NCBI RefSeq assembly: GCF_023612095.1
Contig: NZ_CP086235.1
Coordinates: 1,681,001-1,745,000 of the forward strand
Source of the DNA: Cytobacillus firmus
GTDB lineage: Bacteria; Bacillota; Bacilli; Bacillales; Cytobacillaceae
Reading direction: 5' to 3'
Length of the DNA stretch: 64,000 nt
Shown: positions 32,310 through 42,273 of the stretch, one piece after another
Position numbering within the stretch: the first letter of the stretch is position 1
How the letters are laid out: each line of letters begins with the position of its first letter
Translations under genes and position numbers: made by a program
Notes under the pieces: model-generated
Seen by the model: only the letters and a program-made list of their open reading frames with translations
Told to the model about the DNA's origin: nothing
Databases searched by the model: none

Positions 32310-33082
32310 AGCAATGGGTGACTTTATTAAAAAAAGAAATGCTCGAGCTGGCCAGAAACTTCAAATGGATTTGGGTGCCGCTAACTTTTATTTTGATAGC
32401 TGTAAAAGAGCCTCTAACCTTATATTATTTGCCTCAAATCATTGATTCACTTGGCGGGCTGCCTGAAGGGGCAGTTATCGAGCTTCCTGTACCTTCAGCG
32501 GGTGAAGCGCTTGCTGCAAGTCTCAGTCAGTTCAATACGCTTGGTGTGCTTATTATTGTTTTAATTACAATGGGAAGCATTGCCGGTGAAAGGAAAAGCG
32601 GTGTTGCAGGGCTAATCCTGGTAAAACCCGTATCGTACGCCGGGTTTGTAACAGCTAAGTGGACCAGTTTGATGATGCTCATATGGTTATCATATTTTCT
32701 GGGTTACTTCCTATCCTGGTACTATGTGGGCATATTATTTGAATTTATTCCTTTTGCGGATTTTCTTAAATCCTTCTTTGTTTATGGCCTCTGGCTTACT
32801 CTTATAATCACTATAGTAATTCTGTTCAATACTTTTATAAAATCGCCTGGAGCGGTTGGATTTATCTCTATTGGCATTATAGCCATAGCAACTCTATTGA
32901 GCACTTCGCTTTCTCATCTGCTGGAGTGGAGTCCGGCCCTACTGTCTGCTTATACAAATACTTTTATAATGGGCGGTAATTTCCCTGATGAATTATTGCC
33001 GAGTATCATTGTTTCTGTGATTGCCATTACGATTTCCATATTTGCATCCATTGCGATATTTAAACGAAGGGAACTTGCCTGA
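32306..33082 (+). CDS. yxlG: ABC-2 type permease (YxlG-like)
   Basis: A 258-residue membrane protein of the NosY/ABC-2 kind with about six helices: first after FKWIWVPLTFILIAV, then the cluster VLIIVLITMGSIAGERKSGVAGLILVKPVS (the typical GERxxG loop). It pairs with the YxlF-like ATPase. In B. subtilis the set regulates SigY activity; in this window no sigma factor or YxlC/YxlD gene lies near. Confidence 0.92.
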   Translation: MKQWVTLLKKEMLELARNFKWIWVPLTFILIAVKEPLTLYYLPQIIDSLGGLPEGAVIELPVPSAGEALAASLSQFNTLGVLIIVLITMGSIAGERKSGVAGLILVKPVSYAGFVTAKWTSLMMLIWLSYFLGYFLSWYYVGILFEFIPFADFLKSFFVYGLWLTLIITIVILFNTFIKSPGAVGFISIGIIAIATLLSTSLSHLLEWSPALLSAYTNTFIMGGNFPDELLPSIIVSVIAITISIFASIAIFKRRELA

Positions 33083-33175
33083 TTTCATGCAGGTTCCTTC
33101 CTTTTGGGCATAATTGTATATCGGAGAGTGCTATTTTGGTAGTATTGCTTTAAAAGATAGAAAGGAAGATGAAAG

Positions 33176-34021
33176 GTGATCAGTGAAACGGGCCTGGTGC
33201 TTGAAGGCGGAGGAATGCGTGGAGTGTATACAGCCGGTGTTCTCGAATATTTTCTTGAACAGGACCTCAGCTTTCCTTATGTTATTGGTGTTTCTGCAGG
33301 CGCATGCAATGCCGCTTCTTATTTGTCCAAACAAAAGGGCAGAAATAGAATTGTAAATGTGGATTATGTAACAGATCCGCGATATATCTCATGGCGCAAT
33401 TACTTTAAATCGCGTCAGTTTTTCGGAATGGATTTTATTTTTGATGAAATACCGAATAAGCTTGTCCCCTATCACTACGAAGAGTTTTATAAAAACCAGT
33501 CTGAATTTGTAATTGGAACAACAGATTGCCATACAGGCAAGCCTGTTTATTTCAATAGAACAGACTATGGGAAAGATATGCTGAAGGTTTTAAAAGCATC
33601 CAGTTCCCTGCCTTTTATTGCACCTGAGGTTGCATTTAATAAAAGAATCCTCCTTGATGGAGGAATAAGCGATCCCATTCCAATTAAAAAAGCACAGCAG
33701 GATGGATTCAAAAAAAATATAGTAATCCTGACAAGAAACCGGGGCTATTCCAAAAAACCATCTAAATTTGCTTTTATGGTAAAAAGGAAATATCCGCATT
33801 ATACCGGGCTGCAAAAAGCACTGGCAGAACGTTACCTGACCTATAACGAGACCCTCCGCTATGTAGAGCAGGAAGAAGAGAAGGGGACAGTCCTTGTTGT
33901 TCAGCCGCAGGAGCCATTAACAGTGGGACGGATGGAAAGGAATCCTCAAAAATTGGAAAAGTTATATCTCCAAGGATATGATGATGCCAGAAAATCATTT
34001 GAAAGAATTAACCAATTTTAA
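33176..34021 (+). CDS. Patatin-like phospholipase
   Basis: A 281-residue patatin-family lipid hydrolase: oxyanion-hole GGGMRG at residues 11-16, nucleophile S40 in GVSAG, and catalytic D161 in DGGISD. It resembles the E. coli YjjU group. Reaction is probably hydrolysis of lipid acyl esters; substrate not known. The GTG start follows AGAAAGGAAG. It has its own terminator. Confidence 0.93.
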   Translation: MISETGLVLEGGGMRGVYTAGVLEYFLEQDLSFPYVIGVSAGACNAASYLSKQKGRNRIVNVDYVTDPRYISWRNYFKSRQFFGMDFIFDEIPNKLVPYHYEEFYKNQSEFVIGTTDCHTGKPVYFNRTDYGKDMLKVLKASSSLPFIAPEVAFNKRILLDGGISDPIPIKKAQQDGFKKNIVILTRNRGYSKKPSKFAFMVKRKYPHYTGLQKALAERYLTYNETLRYVEQEEEKGTVLVVQPQEPLTVGRMERNPQKLEKLYLQGYDDARKSFERINQF

Positions 34022-34056
34022 CCGCATCTATCAGGATGCGGTTTATTTTTATTTTT
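34021..34056 (+). terminator. Terminator of the patatin-like gene
   Basis: CCGCATC / GATGCGG stem with a T-rich tail. Confidence 0.88.
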
Positions 34057-34165
34057 GAAATGAATCATTAAGAGCTCCCAATAATTAATTCCTCTCATAA
34101 TTCATTTTTGTTGGACCTGATTAATAGAATATAGAGAGAATCAAATAATGCAGGGAGACTTACTG

Positions 34166-34951
34166 ATGAATATCCAGCACTATTACCTGAAAACAGCTGA
34201 CATCTCTTTGAATGCAAGCCTTACAGCACTTATGCCCCCAATTTTTGTTTTATTGATATTCTTCAACAAATTTCCAGGGGCTAATTTCATTATTATCTTG
34301 TTCCCTTTTATTATTTATAGCTTTTTGTGTCATCAAATGTATCTGCTGAATAAACAAAGGGCAGCCGAGGCAGCAAGTAATTATTACTATAAAGGACAAG
34401 CCCCTCTATCTTTTTTAGAGCAGTCAAGTGTGCTGATCGCTTTTTTGCCGGCTCCTTCTCTCAGAATGGTTATTTTTGATCCTGAAGGAATGATGATAGG
34501 TGAAATCAGAGATATGAAAATGCGGAAGCTTCGCTGGTTCCTCCCATATTTTATAGACCGATTTTTCCCAAAAAGGCTGGGGATTTATGACCATACTGAA
34601 AATCTTGAGGCATCTATCATCATCCGTAACAAGGGAATCGAAGTCTTGTCTTCAGATGGCCACTGCAGGGAAATAATCGAATTTAAAAAGGATGGAAGCA
34701 CTCTGCTGTTTCAGAGTGAAGATATGCAGTATGCCGTTCCTAAAACCTTTTTACACACAGATCTGCAGGTTTTGGATGATCAATCGAATAGAATTGCCCG
34801 TCTTCGCAAAGGGTGGATGCCATTTGAGTGGGGGAAGCGCTTTAAGGATCCAAACACACCTGTCCTTTCCTTTAATATTAGTCTGGATGCAAAAGAAAAG
34901 CGCAGAATTTATGCCATTTTTGCGGCTCTGTTTCTTTATCGCAATCATTAA
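34166..34951 (+). CDS. Hypothetical membrane protein, 261 residues
   Basis: Two hydrophobic segments lie near the N-terminus (about 19-40 and 44-63), then a soluble domain of about 195 residues rich in beta strands (SLRMVIFDPEGMMIGEIRDMKMRK, IIIRNKGIEVLSSDGHCREI). No family recognised. ATG 34166 follows CAGGGAG. The soluble part may face the cytoplasm as a scramblase- or LURP-like sandwich, which is only a guess from the strand pattern. Confidence 0.78.
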   Translation: MNIQHYYLKTADISLNASLTALMPPIFVLLIFFNKFPGANFIIILFPFIIYSFLCHQMYLLNKQRAAEAASNYYYKGQAPLSFLEQSSVLIAFLPAPSLRMVIFDPEGMMIGEIRDMKMRKLRWFLPYFIDRFFPKRLGIYDHTENLEASIIIRNKGIEVLSSDGHCREIIEFKKDGSTLLFQSEDMQYAVPKTFLHTDLQVLDDQSNRIARLRKGWMPFEWGKRFKDPNTPVLSFNISLDAKEKRRIYAIFAALFLYRNH

Positions 34952-35040
34952 AACCATGTGCACATTTATAGATTCTGGATTCCCTGTATAGTATGATAAA
35001 TTCAGTTTAAGTATAGGGAAATCAATTTAGAGGTGTTGGA

Positions 35041-35616
35041 ATGAAAAAGTTTTTACTGGGAGCTGCAGTTATTGTCCTTTTGCTGTTCATTGTTGACAAG
35101 ACCATTCTTAAGGAACAGGGAGTAGTTGAGCAAGCCGGACAAATGCAAAAATACGATAAAATTGAAGATCCTGAGGATTTGCCTATTGGTTTGGAGAAAG
35201 GCAACCTTGCTCCGGATTTTCAACTGACAGATATGGAAGGGAATCCGGTAAAGCTCAGTGACTACAGGGGCAAAGCGGTGCTTCTGAACTTCTGGGCAAG
35301 CTGGTGTCCTCCATGCCGTGCGGAAATGCCGCATATGGAAAAGCTGTATAAAAAGTACAAAGATAAAAACTTCGATATTCTTGCCGTAAATCTCACAAAC
35401 ACTGAAAAGAATAATGGAGATGCTGAGAAGTTCGTGAAAGAGCTGGGGCTGACTTTTACAATTCCCATGGATGTAAAAGGCGCTGTTGGTGGGGATTATA
35501 ATATTATGGCCTATCCCACAAGCTATTTTATTGACTCTGATGGAGTTATAAGAGAAAAAGTTTTGGGAGCCTTAAATGAAGAATATATGGAGAAGGAAAT
35601 CAAAAAGCTTCCATAA
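35041..35616 (+). CDS. Membrane-anchored thiol-disulfide oxidoreductase (TlpA/ResA-like)
   Basis: A 191-residue protein with an N-terminal anchor (FLLGAAVIVLLLFIVDKTIL) and an extracytoplasmic thioredoxin domain: APDFQLTDMEGNPVKLSDYRGK, the active site WCPPC (C89, C92), and cis-Pro in AYPTSYFID. The WCPPC and TlpA strand pattern indicates a reductase acting on cytochrome c biogenesis or other exported thiols. No cytochrome c maturation genes are adjacent, so the client is unknown. Confidence 0.92.
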   Translation: MKKFLLGAAVIVLLLFIVDKTILKEQGVVEQAGQMQKYDKIEDPEDLPIGLEKGNLAPDFQLTDMEGNPVKLSDYRGKAVLLNFWASWCPPCRAEMPHMEKLYKKYKDKNFDILAVNLTNTEKNNGDAEKFVKELGLTFTIPMDVKGAVGGDYNIMAYPTSYFIDSDGVIREKVLGALNEEYMEKEIKKLP

Positions 35617-35620
35617 ATTA

Positions 35621-35650
35621 GCCGGAGAGCCATACTAGCTCTCCGGTTTT
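35621..35650. terminator. Terminator between the thioredoxin-like and EcsC-like genes
   Basis: GCCGGAGAGC / GCTCTCCGG stem followed by TTTT. Confidence 0.85.
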
Positions 35651-36456
35651 GTATCTGCAATCATATCCTGGTGAAGACGATTAACGATTACTCTTTTTCT
35701 GTAAAACATTATGCCGGCTTCGGCAATATCATTAACAGCTGAGCGATTTATAAAGGCACCAAAAAGCAATCCGGCTATAGGAATCATTTGGAAAAGTTTT
35801 TTCCAGCCTATTTGGTCCCTGTACGAAAACACAACCTCTCTCCAGCCTTGAAGCTCAGAAACGACTTCCCTCTTCGGTCCACTTTCTTTAGCGCCAAACA
35901 TGGTAAGCTGCTGCAGAATGGCTTTTTTTCCAACAATATCACTGGAAACAAATTGAAGGATTTTGACGATGAACATTCTTTCATTTTTATCTGCGGGATC
36001 GAAGCCATAGCAAATCGCAATATCCTGCAGTGTTTTTAATTGAATGCCGAGGAGAAGGGGAATATCAATGGTCAGGGTGAAAATCCCTCCGACTCCAGTT
36101 CCCGCACCCTGCAATGCAGCGGTTCTTTTTCGGTTTGAGGTTAGCTTTTCCGCGGCTTCATCCATCTTTACTATGGGCAGGGCTTCTACATCCTGCAGGG
36201 TATGGATATTTTGTCCAGGATAATAATTCTTTAAGGCTGCTGCTGAACTTAAATATCTTCCTCCTGATTGAATGTACGTGCCAAGCTCATCAAGAATCAC
36301 TCCAACCTTTTTTTGTATGAACTCCGGTGTAAATCTATCAATAAGTTTGAAAGGCAGCCTCCCGAGCTTCTCCCAAAACCACAAATCACCTTGGTCTTTT
36401 TCCCATTCTTCGCATTTCTTTAATTCATTTATCAGCTGTTCTTTAGGCTCAACCAT
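35635..36456 (-). CDS. EcsC family protein
   Basis: A 273-residue protein of the EcsC family (hallmark: ALQGAGTGVGGIFTLTIDIPLLLGIQLKTLQDIAICYGFD), with a C-terminal hydrophobic patch (IPIAGLLFGAFINRSAVNDIAEAG). EcsC was first described beside the EcsAB transporter, but here it stands alone, as many homologues do. Function unknown. Confidence 0.88.
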   Translation of the reverse strand: MVEPKEQLINELKKCEEWEKDQGDLWFWEKLGRLPFKLIDRFTPEFIQKKVGVILDELGTYIQSGGRYLSSAAALKNYYPGQNIHTLQDVEALPIVKMDEAAEKLTSNRKRTAALQGAGTGVGGIFTLTIDIPLLLGIQLKTLQDIAICYGFDPADKNERMFIVKILQFVSSDIVGKKAILQQLTMFGAKESGPKREVVSELQGWREVVFSYRDQIGWKKLFQMIPIAGLLFGAFINRSAVNDIAEAGIMFYRKRVIVNRLHQDMIADTKPES

Positions 36457-36591
36457 TAGTACCGCCCTTTCTTTCCTTCTTCTATATTCTAACTATACGG
36501 TTGGTAAAAGCAAAAGTTTCAAAACTGTCATAACCAATTCTCTTTGTATATTCCGACTATTCATGGTAAGATTCTTTTAATAGAATAGGAT

Positions 36592-36750
36592 TTCCTTCGG
36601 GGCAGGGTGAAATTCCCAACCGGCGGTGATGAGGGTATGCCCTCTTAGTCCGTGACCCGGTTTTATTTGCAGAGATAGGTGCTTAATAATAGCGGTGGAT
36701 TTGGTGAAATTCCAAAGCCGACAGTGAAAGTCTGGATGGGAGAAGGAATG
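36592..36750 (+). promoter_or_regulatory. FMN riboswitch (RFN element)
   Basis: The element contains GGGGCAGGGTGAAATTCCC, ACCGGCGGTGAT, AGTCCGTGACCCGG, GGTGGATTTGGTGAAATTCC, AAAGCCGACAGTG and GGATGGGAGAAGGAATG, in the order of the RFN consensus. FMN binding favours the downstream terminator and lowers rib operon expression. It is 140 bases before ribD. Confidence 0.98.
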
Positions 36751-36810
36751 AGTATAGTAATGCGTTCAAAAAAACCCTTTTTTTAACGCTTATTTCGTCA
36801 TGTGTTTTTG

Positions 36811-36845
36811 CCCCGTTACACCTAGCTGGTGTGCGGGGTTTTGCC
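36811..36845 (+). terminator. FMN-controlled terminator of the rib operon
   Basis: GCCCCG-TACACC pairs with GGTGTG-CGGGG with TTTT after it. It is the expression platform of the RFN element. Confidence 0.9.
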
Positions 36846-36895
36846 GTTTCATACTTAATTTGGAGAAATTGTAAGGAAAGGAGGATTCATATAAT

Positions 36896-37993
36896 TTGAA
36901 CCACCAGGAATATATGAAGTTAGCCATAAGTCTGGCAGCGGCAGCCAAAGGACAAACCAGTCCTAACCCGCAGGTGGGTGCGGTTGTTGTTAAAAATGGT
37001 GAAATACTGGGGATGGGTGCTCACTTGAAAGCGGGAACTCCCCATGCAGAAGTCCATGCGATTGCTGCGGCTGGCGATGAGGTAAAAGGCGCTGATATTT
37101 ATGTCACTCTTGAACCGTGCAGTCATTTTGGCAGGACTCCACCATGCGCAGACTTAATTATTAATTCAGGCATAAATAGGGTTTTTATTGCTTCTGCAGA
37201 TCCAAATCCTCTGGTTTCAGGCAAAGGAATCGAAAGGATGCAGGATGCCGGTATTGACGTGGTGACCGGTTTATTGAAAGAGGAAGCAGATGCCCTAAAC
37301 GAACCATTTTTCCATTTTATAAAAACAAAGACACCATACGTAACCATTAAAGCAGCTTCATCGTTTGATGGGAAAACAGCTGCAAAAACCGGTGACAGCA
37401 AATGGATTACCTCTCCAGAATCCAGACAGGATGTACACCGTCTACGGCATGAACATGACGCAATACTTACAGGTGTAAATACGATCATTCACGATAATCC
37501 CCTTTTAACCGCCAGGCTGCCCCAAGGCGGAAAAAATCCCATTCGAATTGTTTTAGATACAAATCTCAGAATTCCGGCTGACGCAAATGTCATCCGAGAC
37601 CAGTCTGTTAAGACCATCATCTTTACCGGCAGTGAAATAGATTCGACAAAAGCAAAGGAAATAAGGACGTATAATGCAGAAGTTTTTTCTTTTCCTGCTA
37701 ATGAGGTGCCGATTAAAGAAGTATTAAAAAATTTAGGTGAAAGAAATATAATGACTTTATTTGTTGAAGGCGGGTCTGAGATCCATGCCTCATTTATTAA
37801 AGAAGGTTTCTTTCAGCAGATGATCCTCTATATGGCTCCTAAAATTATTGGAGGGAATAAAGCGATTCCATTTATTGGCGGGGCTGGTGCCGACTATGTA
37901 AGAGACTCCCCTGTACTGGAATTCACAGAAATCAAAAGGATTGGCGGAGACCTTAGAATTACCGCAAAACCGTTGAGGGAGGCCAGGCAATAA
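36896..37993 (+). CDS. ribD: Bifunctional riboflavin deaminase/reductase
   Basis: Carries out deamination and reduction of the pyrimidine intermediate in riboflavin synthesis. The N-terminal deaminase has the zinc motif HAEVHAI and PCSHFGRTPPC; the C-terminal reductase starts near YVTIKAASSFDGK (about residue 148) and has the NADPH loop LFVEGG. Length 365 is normal. The TTG start follows AAAGGAGG. It is the first gene of the rib operon and overlaps ribE by one base. Confidence 0.97.
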   Translation: MNHQEYMKLAISLAAAAKGQTSPNPQVGAVVVKNGEILGMGAHLKAGTPHAEVHAIAAAGDEVKGADIYVTLEPCSHFGRTPPCADLIINSGINRVFIASADPNPLVSGKGIERMQDAGIDVVTGLLKEEADALNEPFFHFIKTKTPYVTIKAASSFDGKTAAKTGDSKWITSPESRQDVHRLRHEHDAILTGVNTIIHDNPLLTARLPQGGKNPIRIVLDTNLRIPADANVIRDQSVKTIIFTGSEIDSTKAKEIRTYNAEVFSFPANEVPIKEVLKNLGERNIMTLFVEGGSEIHASFIKEGFFQQMILYMAPKIIGGNKAIPFIGGAGADYVRDSPVLEFTEIKRIGGDLRITAKPLREARQ

Positions 37994-38649
37994 TGTTTAC
38001 AGGAATTATTGAGGAGCTTGGAACAGTAAAAAAAGTAGTTCAGCAAGGCAAGGCGATGAAACTGACGATACAGGCCTCCAAAGTTTTATCAGATGTCCAA
38101 TTGGGGGACAGCATTTCGGTCAATGGTGTGTGTCTTACGGTTACTGAATATGCAAAAAGTGAATTTTCTGCAGATGTCATGCCTGAAACATTCAAAAGCA
38201 CTTCGCTATCTGCCATTAAAGAACGAACAAAAGTCAACTTGGAGAGGGCGATGTCGGCAAATGGCCGATTTGGCGGGCATTTTGTGACAGGGCATGTGGA
38301 TGGTACAGGTCAGATCCTCAAAAAGACATCGAGTGAAAATGCTATTTATATACAAATATCTGTGCCGGCTGCCTTATGCCATTTGCTTATTATGAAAGGA
38401 TCTATCGCTGTGGATGGGATTTCCCTGACTGTATTCGGCAATGAAGACAATACCGTTACCGTCTCGATCATTCCCCACACAGCGAGTGAAACGGTACTAG
38501 GCTTCAAAACAGTTGGTGACATTGTCAATCTCGAATTTGACATGCTTGCAAAATACCTATATTCCTTCATGAACAGGCAGCAGCAGGGGACCACACTGCC
38601 TAAAGAAGGAATATCAGAAGGATTCCTTAAAGAGAACGGCTTCTTATAA
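37993..38649 (+). CDS. ribE: Riboflavin synthase alpha chain
   Basis: Dismutates two 6,7-dimethyl-8-ribityllumazine molecules into riboflavin and the pyrimidine. Two similar domains of about 97 residues: the first begins MFTGIIEELG, the second FVTGHVDGTGQILKK. Length 218 is typical. The ATG overlaps the ribD stop (TAATG). In B. subtilis this gene is also named ribB. Confidence 0.97.
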   Translation: MFTGIIEELGTVKKVVQQGKAMKLTIQASKVLSDVQLGDSISVNGVCLTVTEYAKSEFSADVMPETFKSTSLSAIKERTKVNLERAMSANGRFGGHFVTGHVDGTGQILKKTSSENAIYIQISVPAALCHLLIMKGSIAVDGISLTVFGNEDNTVTVSIIPHTASETVLGFKTVGDIVNLEFDMLAKYLYSFMNRQQQGTTLPKEGISEGFLKENGFL

Positions 38650-38674
38650 TTAGCAAAAGGAGGGGCAATAAATC

Positions 38675-39868
38675 ATGTTCAGTGAAATAAATGAGGCTTT
38701 GGAAGATTTAAAAGCAGGAAAAGTCATCATAGTCTGTGATGATGAAGATAGGGAAAATGAAGGGGATTTCCTGGCAATCGCGGAATATGCGAAACCGGAA
38801 ACCATCAACTTTATGGCCAAAGAAGGCAGAGGCCTGATTTGTACACCCATCACAGAGGAGCTGGCTGAAAAACTGGAGCTGAATCCGATGGCAGAAGTAA
38901 ATACTGACAGCCATGGAACAGCGTTCACAGTCAGTATTGATCATGTGAAAAGCACTACAGGCATCAGTGCTTTTGAGCGTGCTTTCACAATAAAAGAAAT
39001 GCTCGAGAGTGACGCTAAGCCTTCAGACTTCTCCCGTCCGGGACATGTTTTTCCGCTGGTTGCAAAAAAAGGAGGAGTCCTCAGGAGGGCAGGCCATACT
39101 GAAGCAGCAGTCGACCTGGCTCGTCTCGCAGGTGCTTCACCTGCCGGGGTTATCTGTGAAATCATGAAAGATGATGGAACAATGGCGCGCGTAGATGATC
39201 TTGAAAAAGTGGCAGAAAAGTTTAACTTAAAAATGATCACGATTCAGCAATTGATCGAGTATCGATTGAAACATGACTCCATTGTAAAAAGGGAAGTGGA
39301 GATTCAGCTTCCAACAGAATTTGGAGATTTTAAAGCAGTCGGCTATACAAACACTGTAGATGGAAAAGACCATATTGCTCTTGTAAAAGGAGAAATAGAT
39401 GAAAATGAACCCGTATTGCTTCGTGTTCATTCAGAGTGCCTGACCGGAGATGTATTCGGGTCTAACCGATGTGACTGCGGACCCCAGCTTGAAGCAGCGC
39501 TTGCACAGATTGAGGAAGAAGGCCGGGGAATCCTTTTATACATGAGACAGGAAGGACGCGGCATCGGCCTGATCAATAAATTGAAAGCCTATAAGCTGCA
39601 GGAAGAGGGATATGATACCGTTGAGGCAAATCATAAACTCGGATTTAAAGATGATCTTCGCGACTATGGAGTAGGTGCACAAATCCTAAGGGATCTGGGG
39701 GTAAAAAAAATGCGCCTCTTAACCAATAATCCCCGCAAGATTGCAGGATTAGGCGGCTATGGGCTGGAGGTAGCCGAACGGGTTCCTCTTCAAATGCCAG
39801 CCAAATCTGAAAATGAGAACTACTTAATAACAAAGAAAACAAAACTTGGGCATTTATTACAATTTTAA
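38675..39868 (+). CDS. ribBA: Bifunctional DHBP synthase / GTP cyclohydrolase II
   Basis: N-terminal 3,4-dihydroxy-2-butanone-4-phosphate synthase ([13 protein letters not shown] near residue 18) and C-terminal GTP cyclohydrolase II with the zinc motif [17 protein letters not shown] and [10 protein letters not shown]. It feeds both branches of riboflavin synthesis. Length 397 is standard. The ribosome site AAGGAGG is strong. Third gene in the operon. Confidence 0.97.
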   Translation: MFSEINEALEDLKAGKVIIVCDDEDRENEGDFLAIAEYAKPETINFMAKEGRGLICTPITEELAEKLELNPMAEVNTDSHGTAFTVSIDHVKSTTGISAFERAFTIKEMLESDAKPSDFSRPGHVFPLVAKKGGVLRRAGHTEAAVDLARLAGASPAGVICEIMKDDGTMARVDDLEKVAEKFNLKMITIQQLIEYRLKHDSIVKREVEIQLPTEFGDFKAVGYTNTVDGKDHIALVKGEIDENEPVLLRVHSECLTGDVFGSNRCDCGPQLEAALAQIEEEGRGILLYMRQEGRGIGLINKLKAYKLQEEGYDTVEANHKLGFKDDLRDYGVGAQILRDLGVKKMRLLTNNPRKIAGLGGYGLEVAERVPLQMPAKSENENYLITKKTKLGHLLQF

Positions 39869-39882
39869 GGGAGCGATTTGAG

Positions 39883-40359
39883 ATGAAACAAGTAATTGAA
39901 GGTCATTTAGTAGGAACAGGATTGAAAATGGCAATTGTTGTGTCACGTTTTAATGAATTCATTACGGGCAAGCTTTTAAGCGGTGCGGAAGATGCACTTA
40001 AGCGCCATGGAGTGAGTGAAGACGATGTGACAGTTGTATGGGTTCCTGGAGCATTCGAAATCCCGCTTGCAGCTAAAAAGCTATCCCAATCCGGAAAATT
40101 TGATGCAGTTATTACACTTGGCACAGTAATCCGCGGAGCAACTCCGCATTTTGATTATGTCAGTGGCGAAGTGGCAAAAGGGGTCTCAAGCATAGCATTG
40201 CAGAGCGGCGTCCCAGTTATCTTCGGAGTACTGACAACTGACACGATTGAACAGGCTATTGAGCGTGCAGGCACCAAAGCCGGAAACAAAGGATGGGAAG
40301 CAGCTGTCGGAGCAATTGAAATGGGCAATCTGTATAGACAGTTAGCTGATAGTGAATAA
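39883..40359 (+). CDS. ribH: 6,7-dimethyl-8-ribityllumazine synthase
   Basis: Condenses the pyrimidine and butanone-phosphate to lumazine. Family motifs are [39 protein letters not shown] and [16 protein letters not shown]. Length 158 is normal. It is the last gene of the riboswitch-controlled operon and is followed by a terminator. Confidence 0.97.
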   Translation: MKQVIEGHLVGTGLKMAIVVSRFNEFITGKLLSGAEDALKRHGVSEDDVTVVWVPGAFEIPLAAKKLSQSGKFDAVITLGTVIRGATPHFDYVSGEVAKGVSSIALQSGVPVIFGVLTTDTIEQAIERAGTKAGNKGWEAAVGAIEMGNLYRQLADSE

Positions 40360-40413
40360 AGGTTTCATTTCTTATTAAGTATCGTTGTTGGAAAGATAAG
40401 GAGCGGCATATCA

Positions 40414-40444
40414 AATCGGCGTGAGAATTCACGCTGATTTTTTT
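40414..40444 (+). terminator. Terminator of the rib operon
   Basis: AATCGGCGTGA / TCACGCTGATT with a T run. Confidence 0.93.
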
Positions 40445-40577
40445 CTGAGCAGACGTCTGACCTTTCTATTGGCAGAATGAATTTTTTTTGATAGAATACT
40501 GCTTGTGGCTCACCCGTATTTTTATATGCGGGGAGAGCGGGTAGGGAGAGGGCTAATTGAATAGATAGGTAGTATAT

Positions 40578-41876
40578 ATGAATAAGTGGTTTAACCGGCT
40601 TTTTCAGCTGAATTCAAATGGAACAACTGTTAAAAGGGAGGTTATGGCTGGAGCAATCGGCTTTTTTACGATTGTTTATATTATCGCAGTTAATTCTCTA
40701 ATTCTCTCTGAAGCAGGAATACCTTTGGAAGCAGCTATTTTTGCAACCATTATAACATCGGTTGTCGGCTGTTTAATTATGGGGTTTTGGGCGAATGTGC
40801 CGATCCTCCTTGTACCTGGCATGGGAATTAATGCTTTATTCTCTTATACTATGGTCCAGTCCATGGGCTTAACCTGGCAGGAAGCATTGGCTGTAGTGTT
40901 CATATCCGGTCTGATCTTTGTTTTCGTGGCATTTTCACGATTTGCAAAGACATTAAGTGAATCGATTCCTCATTCACTTAAAGAAGCGATTACAGTGGGA
41001 CTGGGGCTTTTCCTGATGCTGATCGGACTTGAAAAAGGCGGAATCGTTGAAAAAGGGACAAACTCCATTATTGCTTTAGGTGAGCTTGGCGACCCGCAAG
41101 TGCTTGCAACCATCTTGACGTTCCTCTTGGCCATCATTTTATTCATGCGTAACGTACCTGGCAACTTTTTAATTACTGTTGTGGCAGGAACACTGATCGC
41201 ATGGGCTTTTGGGCTGATAGATGTGCAGAAGACTAATGAAAAGTCTTTCGCACTTTCTGATTATATGGAAGTATTTGGAGCAATGTCATTTGATAACTTG
41301 CTTTCGGTCACTTTTTGGATTGCCATTTTTTCTTTGACAATGGTTCTGGTATTTGAAAATATCGGATTAGTCCATGGTCATGTTGGTTTTATTAACAGGC
41401 CGGAACAGTTTAAGCGTGCTTTCCAGGCAAATTCTGTTTCAGCATTATTGTCCGGTGTTTTTGGGACAAGTCCAACTGTAGCAACAGTTGAAAGTGCAGC
41501 GAGTATGGCTGCCGGGGGACGTACAGGATTGACAGCAGTTACAACCGGGATGCTGTTTGTGCTATCCGCATTCTTTATTCCTGTTATTAAGCTGATCCCA
41601 AACAGCGCGATTGCCCCTATTCTGATCATTATTGGCGGACTGATGCTACAAAACATCCGCAATCTTGATTTAAAGGATATGAGCGAAAGCTTTCCGGCTA
41701 TCTTTATCATTGCTATGATTCCTTTCACTTACAGTATTGCGGACGGGATTGCCATCGGATTTATTCTTTATCCAATCTTAAAGATTTCGATAGGCAAAGC
41801 AAGGGAAGTTTCAGTTGCTTTATATGTCATCGCAACTTTGTTTTTATTCAACTTTGTTTTTCATGTGATTAGTTAA
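40578..41876 (+). CDS. NCS2 family (AzgA/PbuO-like) purine permease
   Basis: A 432-residue membrane transporter with about 14 helices. The AzgA-type motifs are VPGMGINALFSY (helix 3) and FVFGTSPTVATVESAAS in the second half. Related proteins import hypoxanthine and guanine with protons. I found no purine riboswitch in the 218 bases before it. The start follows AGATAGGTAG. A terminator follows. Confidence 0.9.
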   Translation: MNKWFNRLFQLNSNGTTVKREVMAGAIGFFTIVYIIAVNSLILSEAGIPLEAAIFATIITSVVGCLIMGFWANVPILLVPGMGINALFSYTMVQSMGLTWQEALAVVFISGLIFVFVAFSRFAKTLSESIPHSLKEAITVGLGLFLMLIGLEKGGIVEKGTNSIIALGELGDPQVLATILTFLLAIILFMRNVPGNFLITVVAGTLIAWAFGLIDVQKTNEKSFALSDYMEVFGAMSFDNLLSVTFWIAIFSLTMVLVFENIGLVHGHVGFINRPEQFKRAFQANSVSALLSGVFGTSPTVATVESAASMAAGGRTGLTAVTTGMLFVLSAFFIPVIKLIPNSAIAPILIIIGGLMLQNIRNLDLKDMSESFPAIFIIAMIPFTYSIADGIAIGFILYPILKISIGKAREVSVALYVIATLFLFNFVFHVIS

Positions 41877-41886
41877 AATAGATCAT

Positions 41887-41916
41887 GGGATGTCCTTATA
41901 TTGGGGCATCCTTTTT
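41887..41916 (+). terminator. Terminator of the purine permease gene
   Basis: GGGATGTCC / GGGGCATCC with TTTTT. Confidence 0.88.
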
Positions 41917-41966
41917 CTTTATCAAAGGCTGATTTCGCAAAGTTTGTTGCTATTTATATTATATTT

Positions 41967-42148
41967 ACTGAGTTGATTGTAGTGGAAGGTGCGAGACTCC
42001 TACGGGAGTAGCGGGACAGGTGAGACCCCACAGACGCGCAGCGTCGAGGAGGCTCACCGCCCGCCCCGTGGAAAGCGAGCATCCTGGAACGGAAATCAAC
42101 GGACAACATTGATAAGCGAAAAACAACAATTTATACGAAAAGAGCCTT
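41967..42148. repeat. Intergenic structured repeat, copy 3 of 3
   Basis: Opens ACTGAGTTGAT like the others but lacks the left hairpin module; after GGAAGGTGCGAGA it goes straight to the right module. GCGGG-GGTGAG (42011-42024) pairs with CTCACC-CCCGT (42053-42069), and the inner hairpin is GACGC-GCA-GCGTC (42033-42045). The 3' flank matches copy 2 through ATACGAAAAGAGCCTT. Confidence 0.9.
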
Positions 42149-42273
42149 ATCAAAAAAGGAGAATCTTGTAAAAAAAATAAAAAATTCTAATCATTCAACA
42201 AGTTTCGACAAGTGTAATAATTTTTCTGAGTTAAAATAGGTCTATAGTAATAGGTGTTTTCGGAGGTATGTCA

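Noticed and set aside
40446..40577. Purine riboswitch before the NCS2 permease
   Set aside because: No G-box core sequences; only an imperfect CCCG/CGGG pairing.
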